Position numbers and translations under genes: made by a program. From the NCBI RefSeq assembly GCF_000312665.1, contig NZ_HF536773.1, forward strand, positions 1,235,468 through 1,299,467: a stretch of DNA of 64,000 bases, given 5' to 3'. Positions within the stretch are counted from its first letter, which is position 1; the number at the start of each line of letters is the position of its first letter. Below the pieces are notes generated by a model. It did no database searches. It saw nothing but the letters and a program-made list of their open reading frames with translations, and was not told the origin of the DNA. This DNA is from Rhizobium mesoamericanum STM3625. Its GTDB lineage: Bacteria; Pseudomonadota; Alphaproteobacteria; Rhizobiales; Rhizobiaceae. Shown one piece after another: positions 52,489 to 62,111 of the stretch.

Positions 52489-53721
52489 ATGACCGATACC
52501 GTCCTAGATCGTTTTCTTCGCTATGTCGTCATTGACACCCAATCGGATCCGGTATCGTCGACGCAGCCGTCGACCATGAAACAGAAGGAATTGGGTCGTT
52601 TGCTGGTCGAGGAATTGCGGACAATCGGCCTCTCCGATGCCCACCTTGACGAACATGGCTATGTATATGCGACCATTCCCTCCAACACCAACAAGGCGGT
52701 TCCGGTCATTTGCTTCTGCTCGCATATGGACACCGCACCCGACTTCACCGGGGCGAACGTGAAGCCGCAGATCCTAAGCGACTATCAGGGTGGAGACATC
52801 CAGCTTGCCGGCGACAAGAAGCAGGTCATTCGGGTCCGCGACAATCCGGCCCTCAAAGACCAGATTGGCAACGACATCGTGACCACCGATGGCACGACGC
52901 TGCTCGGCGCCGATGACAAGGCGGGCCTTGCCGAGATCATGACGGCGGCGCAAATCCTTGTAGACAATCCCGGCATCAAACATGGGCCAATCAAGTTGCT
53001 TTTTACGCCCGACGAGGAGATCGGTCGGGGCGTCGACAAGGTCGATCTGGCCAAGCTTGGTGCGCAATTTGCCTATACGATGGACGGCGAAACCGCCGGG
53101 CACATCGAGGACGAGACGTTTTCGGCCGATGGCGTCGAGATCACCATTGAGGGCGTCGCCATCCATCCGGGCTTTGCCAAGGGAAAGATGGAGAATGCCA
53201 TCAAGATCGCGGGCGCCATCATCAACCGGTTACCGAGGAATGCCGCACCAGAGACGACCGAGGGACGAGAAGGCTTCATTCATCCGACCGGCGTGACCGG
53301 TTCGATGGAAAAGGCTGCTATCAGCCTCATTGTCCGGGATTTCGAGGAAGCCGGCCTCATCGACAAGGAGAAACGTCTCGAGGCATTGGTGCAGGAGGTC
53401 ATGTCTGACTATCCGGGTTCGTCCTACACCTTTGTCGTCAAGCAGCAGTATCGCAATATGAAGGTCGTCCTCGATCGCCACCCTCAGATTGTTGAGAACG
53501 CTGTTGAGGCCATCCGGCGCGCCGGTATGTCGCCCATCCGCGGCAGCATCCGGGGAGGAACGGATGGTTCGCGCCTCTCCTTCATGGGATTGCCATGCCC
53601 GAACATCTTCGCCGGCGGCCATGCCTTCCACTCACCGCGGGAATGGATCAGCAGGCAGGACATGGAGAAGGCTGTCGCGACCATTGTGGAACTCGTAAAG
53701 GTATGGGAAGAGCGGGCGTAG
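52489..53721 (+). CDS. pepT: Peptidase T (aminotripeptidase)
   Basis: A zinc tripeptidase of 410 residues, family M20. Metal ligands are visible: His/Asp in CSHMDTAPDF, Asp in LLGADDKAGLAEI, Glu-Glu in FTPDEEIGRG, Asp in TMDGE and His in FAGGHAFHSP. It releases N-terminal residues from tripeptides in the cytoplasm. The ATG at 52489 (MTDTVLDRFLRYVVIDTQSD) matches the usual PepT start; an upstream ATG at 52441 only adds an unrelated leader. Monocistronic. Confidence 0.95.
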   Translation: MTDTVLDRFLRYVVIDTQSDPVSSTQPSTMKQKELGRLLVEELRTIGLSDAHLDEHGYVYATIPSNTNKAVPVICFCSHMDTAPDFTGANVKPQILSDYQGGDIQLAGDKKQVIRVRDNPALKDQIGNDIVTTDGTTLLGADDKAGLAEIMTAAQILVDNPGIKHGPIKLLFTPDEEIGRGVDKVDLAKLGAQFAYTMDGETAGHIEDETFSADGVEITIEGVAIHPGFAKGKMENAIKIAGAIINRLPRNAAPETTEGREGFIHPTGVTGSMEKAAISLIVRDFEEAGLIDKEKRLEALVQEVMSDYPGSSYTFVVKQQYRNMKVVLDRHPQIVENAVEAIRRAGMSPIRGSIRGGTDGSRLSFMGLPCPNIFAGGHAFHSPREWISRQDMEKAVATIVELVKVWEERA

Positions 53722-53785
53722 CCTTTTCAGAACGCCGCACACTGAGGATGACCCGGCACGCGCACTCGCGTCGTTCCCGTCGGGC

Positions 53786-54238
53786 TCAGGCGAAGGTCTC
53801 GCCTTGTTTCGATCGGTCGTTTGCAACGCCACGTCCTTCCTGCGCCTGGGCCATCGCCTTGACCAAGGCGACAATCTTCTCGCGCAGTTGCGTGTCGGTG
53901 ATTTGCAGGAAAGCGCGGTTTAGCGCGAGGCCTTCCTTCGAATGCAGGAATTCGGCAACAGGGTCGGCTGCGACACTCACCTCAGATCCGGCGAAGCTCT
54001 GCGGCTCAGAGTCATCCTGTTGGAAGAAGAAGCTCGGAGACGTGCTCAGCACCTCGGCAATCCGTTGGAGTCGGCTGGCACCAATTCGGTTCAGGCCTTT
54101 CTCGTATTTCTGCACCTGTTGGAATGTGACACCTATTTGATCAGCGAGTCTTTCCTGGCTTAAACCGAGGAGCTGCCTGCGCATCCTCACGCGAGAACCA
54201 ACATAGATATCGATGGCATTCGGCGTCTTTGCATTCAT
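53786..54238 (-). CDS. XRE-family HTH regulator, paralogue of the YcaO-locus regulator
   Basis: A protein of 150 residues. The HTH lies in RVRMRRQLLGLSQERLADQI and GVTFQQVQKYEKGLNRIGAS, followed by FFFQQDDSEPQ and a helical C-terminal part. Start and HTH are nearly the same as those of the protein at 43193-43636, and the middle VAEFLHSKEGLALNRAFLQI parallels VANFIASKEGLALTRAFIAI there. The ATG at 54238 matches the paralogue's start. Stand-alone gene, target unknown. Confidence 0.92.
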   Translation of the reverse strand: MNAKTPNAIDIYVGSRVRMRRQLLGLSQERLADQIGVTFQQVQKYEKGLNRIGASRLQRIAEVLSTSPSFFFQQDDSEPQSFAGSEVSVAADPVAEFLHSKEGLALNRAFLQITDTQLREKIVALVKAMAQAQEGRGVANDRSKQGETFA

Positions 54239-54387
54239 CATCAATGTTTCCATGTGCCGGGCTGGCGTCGCGATCATCGCTCGACCTCCGGTATATAGCA
54301 CCTCCATGAAATGTGTATTAGCCGTCGACTAAATTCAATTGTTAGTTCCTACTCCTCGGTAATATCAGCTGACAAAAATCCCAGCGG

Positions 54388-54660
54388 TCAGCGGTTGAAG
54401 CGAATTGGCCGGATTTCCCTGTGAACGATCTTCAGTGACCTGTCGGGTTGTACCATATAGGTCTCGTCGACCTGCTGACCCCACTGGTCAATGAAATTAT
54501 GCGGAAAGGTCGACCCGGGCGGCGATTTCATCAGTTTGGTGCGCGGCTGACCGCCGTAGGTCACACTGCCTGGGATTGGATCGAGACCAGGCGAGGAAAA
54601 GTCCTTCGTAGTGCACCCGACAAGCGCGAGAATGCCAATCAATGCAAGGACCTTCTTCAT
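54388..54660 (-). CDS. Small lipoprotein, 90 residues
   Basis: It has a signal peptide with lipobox (MKKVLALIGILALVGC). The mature part contains FSSPGLDPIPGSVTYGGQPR and a TYMVQPDRSLKIVHREIRPI end, probably a small beta-rich fold. GAGGG lies 5 nt before the ATG at 54660; the longer frame to 54867 is not supported. Function unknown. Confidence 0.72.
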   Translation of the reverse strand: MKKVLALIGILALVGCTTKDFSSPGLDPIPGSVTYGGQPRTKLMKSPPGSTFPHNFIDQWGQQVDETYMVQPDRSLKIVHREIRPIRFNR

Positions 54661-54783
54661 AGCACCCTCAGCGGTTTCATTCATTCTTGCAAGAATATAT
54701 ACGTTGCATTGCGCAGGAACAGAGCGTGCGCTTTTTGCTTCGCGTATGGATGACGCGGGGGGCCTCATCAGGGCATTCTCGAT

Positions 54784-55170
54784 ATGAACGTCCTCTCGGA
54801 GACATTGCGAAAGGATCCTAACGAAGCCGTCATGGCTTGGCTGGCTCGGTTCCACGCTGAATTGCACTGCTCACTGTGAGAATTGCCGAGATTGCTATCG
54901 GCATTCAAAACATCAGGCCGCACCAGCCGAGTGTTTGGAACAGGGCCTGATGGAACGGATCGTCGGTTTACAGATCGAATGTTCGGTCTCACAGCCGCGC
55001 TCGCCTATGGTGAAATCATGGGGCAAGCGGCTCGTCAGGGGCACGCGATGACCGCACCCGATGCGATGCTCGCTGCAATAGCGCGCGTGAACGGCGCACG
55101 CCTGGCCACACGCAATCTCGATGATCTCGAAATGACAGGTCCCGGCCTCCTCAATCCGCGGGATTTCTAA
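54784..55170 (+). pseudogene. Broken PIN-domain toxin (VapC/FitB-like) gene
   Basis: Pieces of one PIN-domain ribonuclease are in order but in different frames. ILD-MNVLSETLRKDPNEAV has the catalytic Asp; the next residue is Met where most relatives have Thr. VRIAEIAIGIQNI follows in another frame. DRMFGLTAALAYGEIMGQAA and the C-terminal ATRNLDDLEMTGPGLLNPRD are in a third. Stops and frameshifts occur near 54880 and 54945. The bases just before it (MDDAGGLIRAFSI, stop overlapping this start) look like the end of an antitoxin. The module is dead. Confidence 0.8.
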
Positions 55171-55479
55171 CCCGTTCGCGAGGTCGTCAATCGAAGCCGA
55201 CCACCGGCGGCGAAGATGAGAAACTGTATGAACACAACCTTATCCTAAGCAAAGATTGTGATGCGGTGGCGCGCCAGTTCGGCTTTCAGCCGGAGCGGAC
55301 GTTTTTTCCTTGAGACCGGCCACGCCACATGTGTGCTCGACCGATGCAGGCATGGCATTGCTGAAAGGGGCGTGCAAGCAGCACGCCAATTAGGTCTTGA
55401 GGAAAGATCATGGTTGCAGGGCGTGCGTCTTATGCCATCCGGCGCAAGATTTGAGGACGATCGCCGCAATATTACCCGC
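55171..55479. other. Gene-poor gap between the PIN remnant and the xylonate locus
   Basis: This 309-bp stretch has an 83-codon frame (55258-55509) without ribosome site or recognisable similarity. It may be degraded sequence linked to the PIN remnant. I see no gene or clear site in it. Confidence 0.4.
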
Positions 55480-56640
55480 CTAGAGCAGCCCGCGCGCTGC
55501 GAGATTTGACATCAGGGCGGCGATACCGAAAGTCCATGGAGAGCACTCGCTCGAGAGCCGCACCGTATTGACAAGCGAGCCGAGACCCGTCGAGGAAATT
55601 TCAACGACATCACCCACCTTGTGGGTAAAACCCTGGTTTGGTGCGTCACGATCCTGTGTCGGGGCAAATAGCGTCCCCAAAAACAGCATGAAACCATCCG
55701 GGTATTGATGGTGAGGCCCGCAGGTCTGCTTGACGAGGTCTACGGGATCACGGCTGATCTTCGACATCGAACTCTTTCCGTGAAGGATAAATCCGTCTGC
55801 CCCTGTAACCTTGAGGTCGAGTTCGGCCTTGCGCACCTCATCGATACTGTAAGTCTCGTCAAACACCCGGATGAAAGGGCCTATCGAGCAGGACGCATTG
55901 TTGTCCTTCGCCTTGCCAAGTAGCAGCGCCGAACGGCCTTCCACGTCGCGCAGGTTGACGTCATTGCCAAGACTGGCACCCTTGATCTCGCCACGGCTGT
56001 TGACGGCAAGCACGATCTCGGGTTCCGGATTGTTCCAGGTTGAAATTGGATGCAGGCCGACATCTGCCCCCCAACCAACAGACGACAGGACCGGCGACTT
56101 GGTGAAAACCTCGGCGTCCGGCCCAATGCCGACCTCGAGGTATTGAGACCACATGCCTTCCTCAATCAGCGCCTGCTTGACCTTCGAGGCTTCGGGCGAA
56201 CCTGCTTTCAGATTGTTGAGGCTACCGCCAATGAGGGTCATGACGCGCTCGCGGATCGTGGCGGCGCGGTCCGGATTTCCGGCAGCCTTTTCTTCGATCA
56301 CACGTTCGATCATCGACTGGGCGAACGTCACACCACAGGCCTTGATCGCCTGGAGATCGGCGGGAGCAAGCAGATGGAGGCGGGACGGGTCAGGCGTTCC
56401 GATACCAACGGCGCCGACCTCCTGCAGCGTACCGAGCACTGGGCCGGGCGCAACGCGCAAGAAGGCGGCTGGATCGGCGTGTTCGAGGAGCGCACTCACC
56501 GTCGGCACGGCTTTGGAGGTGATGTCAACCAGCTGACCATCCCTGAGGGCCACGACGCTCGGTCCGTGGGCAGCAGGGTTCCAGACACGACCGACAAACA
56601 AGCCGCCCGCGGCGGCGGAATCTAAAAGTGTGTAGGACAT
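55480..56640 (-). CDS. FAH-superfamily sugar-acid dehydratase, probably 2-keto-3-deoxy-xylonate dehydratase (XylX-like)
   Basis: A protein of 386 residues of the fumarylacetoacetate hydrolase superfamily. The metal-binding core has WNNPEPEIVLAVNSRGEIKG and GNDVNLRDVEGRSALL; the C-terminal part includes VGDVVEISSTGLGSLVNTV. In sugar-acid pathways this group dehydrates 2-keto-3-deoxy-pentonates to alpha-ketoglutarate semialdehyde. It follows the xylonate dehydratase gene on the same strand, separated by 242 bp with a hairpin. The ATG at 56640 is preferred for its ribosome-site spacing over 56646. An arabinonate rather than xylonate pathway cannot be excluded. Confidence 0.83.
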   Translation of the reverse strand: MSYTLLDSAAAGGLFVGRVWNPAAHGPSVVALRDGQLVDITSKAVPTVSALLEHADPAAFLRVAPGPVLGTLQEVGAVGIGTPDPSRLHLLAPADLQAIKACGVTFAQSMIERVIEEKAAGNPDRAATIRERVMTLIGGSLNNLKAGSPEASKVKQALIEEGMWSQYLEVGIGPDAEVFTKSPVLSSVGWGADVGLHPISTWNNPEPEIVLAVNSRGEIKGASLGNDVNLRDVEGRSALLLGKAKDNNASCSIGPFIRVFDETYSIDEVRKAELDLKVTGADGFILHGKSSMSKISRDPVDLVKQTCGPHHQYPDGFMLFLGTLFAPTQDRDAPNQGFTHKVGDVVEISSTGLGSLVNTVRLSSECSPWTFGIAALMSNLAARGLL

Positions 56641-56791
56641 CGACATGTTCCGTCACGCGAGCGATGGAGGCGCTCAAGATGAAAACGAACCCACCGCCCT
56701 CCAATCCCGGCGGCGGGCCAAAATCGACCACAACAGGTGTCGGTCGGCAAGGTCAAAACCGGGGAAACCTGACCTCGTCGCCGAAATGAGA

Positions 56792-56827
56792 ATGGGCGCG
56801 CTGCCCAAGATGGCATCGCGCGCCCAT
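56792..56827 (-). terminator. Strong hairpin between xylD and the FAH-family gene
   Basis: ATGGGCGCGC and GCGCGCCCAT form a perfect 10-bp stem, with an inner TGCC/GGCA stem, about 55 bp after the xylD stop on the minus strand. It may terminate or attenuate the transcript. Confidence 0.6.
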
Positions 56828-56882
56828 TGTACTTCAGCGGCCGTATTCGTACTACGCGCGCCACGACCGGCGCGCCCAGAAC

Positions 56883-58757
56883 TTAGTGGTTGTCGCGCGG
56901 AATGCCCTTGGTCTGGGCGATGCGCTGGTACTTGACAGCGGGCTCGAGCACGGCACCGGTTTCCATCTGACCGACATAGGTACGCTGAATCTCCTGCCAG
57001 GGCGTCTGGCTCTCCGGATAAACGTAACCGCCGGCAGCCTCGAGCGCCTTGCGTCGTTCGGCAAGCTCGTCGTCGCTGATCAGGATATCAGCCGTACCCT
57101 TCTTGAGGTCAATGCGAACCTGGTCGCCAGTCTTGAGAAGTGCAAGACCGCCGCCTGCGGCCGCTTCCGGCGAGGCATTGAGGATAGAGGGCGAGCCCGA
57201 TGTACCGGACTGACGGCCGTCACCAATGCAGGGCAGGGAGCTGATGCCCTGCTTCAGGAGGTAATCCGGCGCACGCATGTTGACGACCTCAGCGGCACCC
57301 GGATAGCCAATCGGGCCAGCACCACGCATGAACAGGATCGTCGAGGCGTCAATCGCCAGCGCCGGATCATCGATGCGATGGTGGTAATCTTCCGGACCGT
57401 CGAAGACCACCGCACGACCGACGAATGCTTCCGGATCGTTCGGGTTGGAGAGGTAACGCTGACGGAATTCAGGCGAAATCACGCTCGTCTTCATGATGGC
57501 GGACGAGAAGAGATTGCCGCGCAGGACGCGGAAGCCGGCACGCTCCCTCAGCGGACGCTCGAACGGACGAATGACCTTGTCATCCTCAATGGTCGCCGTC
57601 GTGTAGTTTTCGCCGACGGTCTTGCCATTGACGGTCATAGCACTCGTGTTGAGAAGGTCGTGCTTGATCAGCTCGCCCATGACGGCGGGAACGCCACCGG
57701 CATGATAATAGTCTTCGCCAAGATATTCGCCGGCTGGCTGCAGGTTGACGAGTAGCGGGATTTCCTCACCGTAGGTCTGCCAGTCGTCGACCGTCAGCTC
57801 AACGCCGACATGACGGGCAAGCGCGTTAAGGTGGATCGGAGCGTTCGTGGAGCCGCCAATTGCCGAGTTTACACGGATGGCATTGATGAAGGCGTCCTTG
57901 GTCAGGATGTCGGAGGGCTTCAGGTCCTCGCGGACCATTTCCACGATACGCAGGCCGGTTTCATAGGACACTTCTTGACGATCGCGGTAGGGTGCTGGAA
58001 TTGCGGCGCCGCCCGGAAGCTGCATGCCAAGTGCTTCGGCAAGCGAGTTCATCGTCGTCGCTGTACCCATGGTATTGCAGTAACCGGTCGAAGGCGCGGA
58101 CGACGCGACGAGCTTGACGAAGCCCTGATAGTCGATCTCCCCGCGCGCCATCATTTCACGAGCCTTCCAGACGATCGTGCCGGAGCCCGTACGTTCGCCA
58201 CGGAACCATCCGTTCAACATCGGGCCGACCGAGAGCGCGATCGCCGGGATGTTGACGGTCGCCGCGGCCATGAGACAGGCGGGCGTCGTTTTGTCACAAC
58301 CGATCGTCAGGACGACGCCGTCCAGCGGATAGCCATAGAGAACCTCGACGAGGCCCAGATAGGAAAGGTTGCGGTCGAGACCCGCAGTCGGACGCTTGCC
58401 GGTTTCCTGGATCGGGTGCACAGGGAATTCGATGGCAATACCGCCAGCGTCGCGAATGCCTTCGCGCACGCGCTTGGCCAGCTCAAGATGGTGACGATTG
58501 CACGGCGACAGGTCGGAGCCAGTCTGTGCGATACCGATGATCGGCCTTCCCGACTGCAGCTCTTCCTGGCTTAGACCGAAGTTCATGTAGCGCTCCAGAT
58601 AGAGCGCGGTCATGTCAGGGTTTGCGAGATTGTCGAACCAGGCCTTGGAGCGAAGCTGGCGCGACCCATCCTGCTCTTGAACTGCGTTCTGATTCGGGGA
58701 AGGTGTTTTCTCAACCACGATGAATTTCCTTGCGTTGACGCCGTTGTTGTCATGCAC
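56883..58757 (-). CDS. xylD: D-xylonate dehydratase (IlvD/Edd family)
   Basis: An iron-sulphur dehydratase of 624 residues. MTALYLERYMNFGLSQEELQ and GRPIIGIAQTGSDLSPCNRH match the pentonate-dehydratase branch. Cluster cysteines are in SPCNRH, TIGCDKTTPACLMA and GYCNTMGTATTMNS. The first 35 or so residues (MHDNNGVNARKFIVVEKTPS) form an extra leader, and no good ribosome site precedes the ATG at 58757, so the true start may be later. Divergent from a LysR gene. It would make 2-keto-3-deoxy-D-xylonate from xylonate. Confidence 0.88.
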   Translation of the reverse strand: MHDNNGVNARKFIVVEKTPSPNQNAVQEQDGSRQLRSKAWFDNLANPDMTALYLERYMNFGLSQEELQSGRPIIGIAQTGSDLSPCNRHHLELAKRVREGIRDAGGIAIEFPVHPIQETGKRPTAGLDRNLSYLGLVEVLYGYPLDGVVLTIGCDKTTPACLMAAATVNIPAIALSVGPMLNGWFRGERTGSGTIVWKAREMMARGEIDYQGFVKLVASSAPSTGYCNTMGTATTMNSLAEALGMQLPGGAAIPAPYRDRQEVSYETGLRIVEMVREDLKPSDILTKDAFINAIRVNSAIGGSTNAPIHLNALARHVGVELTVDDWQTYGEEIPLLVNLQPAGEYLGEDYYHAGGVPAVMGELIKHDLLNTSAMTVNGKTVGENYTTATIEDDKVIRPFERPLRERAGFRVLRGNLFSSAIMKTSVISPEFRQRYLSNPNDPEAFVGRAVVFDGPEDYHHRIDDPALAIDASTILFMRGAGPIGYPGAAEVVNMRAPDYLLKQGISSLPCIGDGRQSGTSGSPSILNASPEAAAGGGLALLKTGDQVRIDLKKGTADILISDDELAERRKALEAAGGYVYPESQTPWQEIQRTYVGQMETGAVLEPAVKYQRIAQTKGIPRDNH

Positions 58758-58801
58758 TTAGCTGATCGATACAGGAATGTATAATCAGTCTTTCGCATTT
58801 T

Positions 58802-58815
58802 GATATGCAAATATC
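58802..58815. promoter_or_regulatory. Candidate LysR operator between xylD and lysR
   Basis: GATAT-GCAA-ATATC is an interrupted palindrome in the 78-bp divergent region, 21 bp from the lysR start. Its size and symmetry fit a LysR-type site. Confidence 0.45.
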
Positions 58816-58835
58816 TTATATCGAGTGAGGCAATC

Positions 58836-59744
58836 ATGGGATTGGACGGTTTCAGGCTGCGCCACTTGAAGATGCTCGTGGCGCTCAGCGAACATGGAAA
58901 ACTCGGCGTGGTCGCGGAAATGTTTGGCGTCTCGCAGCCGGCATTATCCAGGACCTTGAATGAGCTGGAGCAAATGTCCGGCCACCAGCTGTTCGAGCGG
59001 CACAATCGTGGCCTCGTACCGACGCCCCAGGGCGAGGTGATCGTTCGACACGCCAAGATGCTGATCTCCGAAGCTCAACGCGCAGAATACGAGATGGTGG
59101 TAGCTGCAGCTGGACAGGGCGGCAGCGTCGCGTTCGGTACAATCATGACGCCGGCAGCCGATTACGTTGCTCCCGCATTGAAACGGATCTTTGAGACCCA
59201 CCCGACGATCGACATCAGCATTGCCGTCGGCAGCAGCGACGTCCTGCTCGAGGATGTGCTGAGCAGAAGGCTGGACTTTGCCGTATGCCGCATTCCAAGT
59301 GGCATGAATCCACTCTGGTTCGACTATCTGCCTGTTGGTCAAGAGACCCTGCGCGTCATCGTGGCAGTTGATCATCCCCTGTCCTCCAAACCACTCGTCA
59401 CCGAGGAAGACCTCAGGCACCAAAGCTGGGTGCTCCAGCCACATGGCTCGTTCCTTCGACACGTTGTCGACGACTTCATACGCCGCCATGGCATCGTCCC
59501 GGCAAGCGTCGTGTCGACAGCCGATGCGCTGCTGACAATGTTGCTGATTCTCCAGAGCCAGCGGCTCGGAATCTTCGCCGAGCCTGTCGCGGCCCTGCTG
59601 CAACGCCACGGTCTCGTCAAGGCATTGCGCATCGAGGGGGACATATCGGTCCCCGGATTCGGGCTCATCAAACTCAAGGATCGCGAGCTCTCAGCCTCAG
59701 CCGAGCTCGTCTACAATGTGTTTGCGACGACGCGAAGCCCGTGA
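58836..59744 (+). CDS. LysR-family regulator divergent from xylD
   Basis: A protein of 302 residues. The HTH is in HLKMLVALSEHGKLGVVAEM and FGVSQPALSRTLNELEQMSG, and the effector domain follows. It resembles the GbpR group of rhizobial sugar-responsive LysR proteins. The ATG at 58836 has GAGG upstream; the earlier frame start at 58800 lies in the operator region. Likely controls xylD and the FAH-family gene in response to a sugar acid. Confidence 0.9.
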   Translation: MGLDGFRLRHLKMLVALSEHGKLGVVAEMFGVSQPALSRTLNELEQMSGHQLFERHNRGLVPTPQGEVIVRHAKMLISEAQRAEYEMVVAAAGQGGSVAFGTIMTPAADYVAPALKRIFETHPTIDISIAVGSSDVLLEDVLSRRLDFAVCRIPSGMNPLWFDYLPVGQETLRVIVAVDHPLSSKPLVTEEDLRHQSWVLQPHGSFLRHVVDDFIRRHGIVPASVVSTADALLTMLLILQSQRLGIFAEPVAALLQRHGLVKALRIEGDISVPGFGLIKLKDRELSASAELVYNVFATTRSP

Positions 59745-59762
59745 GGAAATACGGTCGGTAGC

Positions 59763-60671
59763 TTAGGGCGCGTACTGCGCGACCATGCGGACATCACGGC
59801 GGAAATCGGAAGGCGACATCCCGGCGACATGGCGGAAGGACTTGTTAAAGGCGCTGATCGAGCCGAAACCGCTGTCCATCGCGACCTGCAAGACATTTGC
59901 CTCCTCGTTCATAAGCATCGCCTGCGCGCGCGAAAGCCGCAGCAGATTGACATATTTGTTGAGCGTCATCCCGGTCGTCTTCTTGAATAGGTTCATCGCA
60001 TATTTCGGATGAAGATCAGCGGCCCGAGCGATATCGACCGAATCAATTTCCTGCAGAAAGTTGGCCGCAATGAAGTCGCACATGCGCGCCACGCTGCGTG
60101 ACGATTGCGGATAGCACTGCTCGATGTCATCAGCGTCGGTCGGCCCAACTGTCGGAAGCATCGAATAGGGTTCGAGTGCGATTCGCTCGATCCGCAACAG
60201 CATCTCGTCGACAGCATGCTGCGCCTTTGCAGGATCACCGGACTTTGCGTAGCGCACCCAGCGCGGAAAGTTCTCAAGGTCGGCAGCGTCGGTTGCCGAG
60301 GTGAACAGGATCTCGCCCTTCATCAGACGGCTGGAGATCGTGATCGGCAGGCGCATCCGAAAAAAGTACACAAGCGGAAGGTGCCCGCCGGAATAGATCG
60401 AGTCCTCGGAACAATCGTCCATCTGGTGCGGCTGCCCGCCCCAGAACAGGCACATGTCACCTGCATTCATTGAGATCCTCTCGCCGTTGATGCGGTAGTG
60501 CACGCTGCCCTGCATGATGTAGTTGACTTCAACCTGGACATGCCAATGCGGCATCAGCATCACAGGTGGATGGTTGTGAAACATCTGAAGGGCCGTCGGC
60601 AATCCTTCGATACTGCTCGCACCCGGCTGGTAAACAGCCCGCTTTACGATCTTACTTTCCGCCAAATCCAT
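59763..60671 (-). CDS. AraC-family transcriptional regulator
   Basis: A protein of 302 residues. An N-terminal cupin-like sensing domain (MPHWHVQVEVNYIMQGSVHY) is followed by two AraC helix-turn-helix units (VDIARAADLHPKYAMNLFKK and VLQVAMDSGFGSISAFNKSF). It is divergent from the sugar importer (gap 86 bp), which it likely activates. It converges on the LysR gene, 18 bp apart at the 3' ends. Confidence 0.93.
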   Translation of the reverse strand: MDLAESKIVKRAVYQPGASSIEGLPTALQMFHNHPPVMLMPHWHVQVEVNYIMQGSVHYRINGERISMNAGDMCLFWGGQPHQMDDCSEDSIYSGGHLPLVYFFRMRLPITISSRLMKGEILFTSATDAADLENFPRWVRYAKSGDPAKAQHAVDEMLLRIERIALEPYSMLPTVGPTDADDIEQCYPQSSRSVARMCDFIAANFLQEIDSVDIARAADLHPKYAMNLFKKTTGMTLNKYVNLLRLSRAQAMLMNEEANVLQVAMDSGFGSISAFNKSFRHVAGMSPSDFRRDVRMVAQYAP

Positions 60672-60757
60672 GTTCCCTTTTTAGGAGACAGCGGCTCCCT
60701 TCCGGATAGTCTAGCCGCGTTCGCTAAGGGACGGCAATTGAAAAGGGAGGATTTTCA

Positions 60758-62035
60758 ATGCGCTTCAAACTCATCGGTGCGACCGCTGCAGTCGCACTGC
60801 TTGCATCCGGTTCTGCATTTGCACAGCAGTCGGGCAATCTGACGATCTGGAGCTGGAACATCGCCGCATCGGCGCTGAAGTCCACGCTCGAGGGTTTCAA
60901 CAAACAGCACCCGGACATCAAGGTTACGGTCGAGGACCTCGGCAACCAGCAGGTCTTCGACAAGATGCTTGCCGCCTGCGCGGCCGGCGGAGAAGGATTA
61001 CCCGACATCGTCAGCGTCGAGAATTTCGAGGCGGAAATCTTCTGGAGCCGCTTTCCCGACTGCTTCGCCAACCTGAAAGAACTCGGCTACACGCCAGAAA
61101 TTCAGGCAAAGTTCCCGGATTTCAAGCGCACCGAGCTTGAGGTCGGCGACGTCGCCTACGCCATGCCCTGGGATTCGGGCCCGGTCGCTGTCTTCTATCG
61201 CCGTGATTTTTATGAAAAGGCAGGCGTTGATCCGTCGACCATCAAGACCTGGGACGACTTCATCGCGGCTGGCAAGAAGATCTCGGCGGCCAATCCGGGC
61301 GTTGTCATGGCGCAAGCCGACTTCAACGGCGACAGCGAATGGTTCCGCATGATTTCCAACGAGCAGGGCTGCGGTTACTTCTCGACCGATGGCCAGATGA
61401 TCACCATCAATCAGCCGGCCTGTGTTGCGACACTCGAAAAGGTCAAGCAGATGAAGGATGCCGGCACCCTGACGGCAGCCATCTGGGACGAGAAGATCCA
61501 GGCCAATACCGCAGGCAAGGTGGCAAGCCAGATGTATGGCGGCTGGTACGAAGGTACGATCCGCTCTGGATCCCCCGATCTTGCCGGGAAGTGGGGCGTC
61601 TACATGATGCCGAGCTTGACGAAAGACGGGCCGCATGCGGCAAATCTCGGCGGTTCATCGCTCGCAATCGCTGCCAACTCTCAGAACAAGGAAGCAGCTT
61701 GGACCTACATCAACTATGCACTTGGCACCAATGAGGGGCAGGTGACGATGCTGAAGTCCTTTGGCCTCGTACCGTCGCTGTTGACCGCCGTCCAGGACCC
61801 CTTCGTCAACCAGCCGCAGCCCTACTGGCATGACCAGAAGGTGTGGGCCGATATTCTTTCGACCCTACCGAAGATCGTCCCAAGCCGTGGCACCCCATTC
61901 CAGACGGATGCCGACTCGATCTACAAAGCGGCGCAGACCAAATACTTCGCCGGTGGCTATCCCGACGCGAAAGCTGCGCTGGATGACGCTGCAAACCAGA
62001 TCGCCACGGCGACAGGCCTTCCCATCGCGAAATGA
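60758..62035 (+). CDS. Sugar ABC transporter substrate-binding protein
   Basis: A binding protein of 425 residues, family 1. It has a Sec signal peptide (RFKLIGATAAVALLASGSAFA, cleaved after AFA). Core segments GLPDIVSVENFEAEIFWSRF and FYRRDFYEKAGVDPSTIKTW are characteristic. AAAGGGAGG precedes the ATG. Together with the xylonate genes next door it probably brings in a pentose-containing sugar or its acid; the ligand is inferred. Confidence 0.93.
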   Translation: MRFKLIGATAAVALLASGSAFAQQSGNLTIWSWNIAASALKSTLEGFNKQHPDIKVTVEDLGNQQVFDKMLAACAAGGEGLPDIVSVENFEAEIFWSRFPDCFANLKELGYTPEIQAKFPDFKRTELEVGDVAYAMPWDSGPVAVFYRRDFYEKAGVDPSTIKTWDDFIAAGKKISAANPGVVMAQADFNGDSEWFRMISNEQGCGYFSTDGQMITINQPACVATLEKVKQMKDAGTLTAAIWDEKIQANTAGKVASQMYGGWYEGTIRSGSPDLAGKWGVYMMPSLTKDGPHAANLGGSSLAIAANSQNKEAAWTYINYALGTNEGQVTMLKSFGLVPSLLTAVQDPFVNQPQPYWHDQKVWADILSTLPKIVPSRGTPFQTDADSIYKAAQTKYFAGGYPDAKAALDDAANQIATATGLPIAK

Positions 62036-62043
62036 GTAGTTCC

Positions 62044-62067
62044 GCTGGGCGCTGAATGGCGCCCAGC
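62044..62067 (+). terminator. Hairpin between binding-protein and permease genes
   Basis: GCTGGGCGC-TGAATG-GCGCCCAGC is a perfect 9-bp stem beginning 8 bp after the binding-protein stop codon. As in the importer at 11-15 kb, it probably attenuates or stabilises the mRNA. Confidence 0.65.
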
Positions 62068-62111
62068 CTCCATCCTTCGGGATGGCTCGTTTCGACTGTG
62101 AGGAGAATAGA

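Noticed and set aside
55258..55509. An 83-codon plus-strand frame before the FAH-family gene
   Set aside because: Overlaps the end of the FAH gene, lacks a ribosome site and resembles no protein I know.
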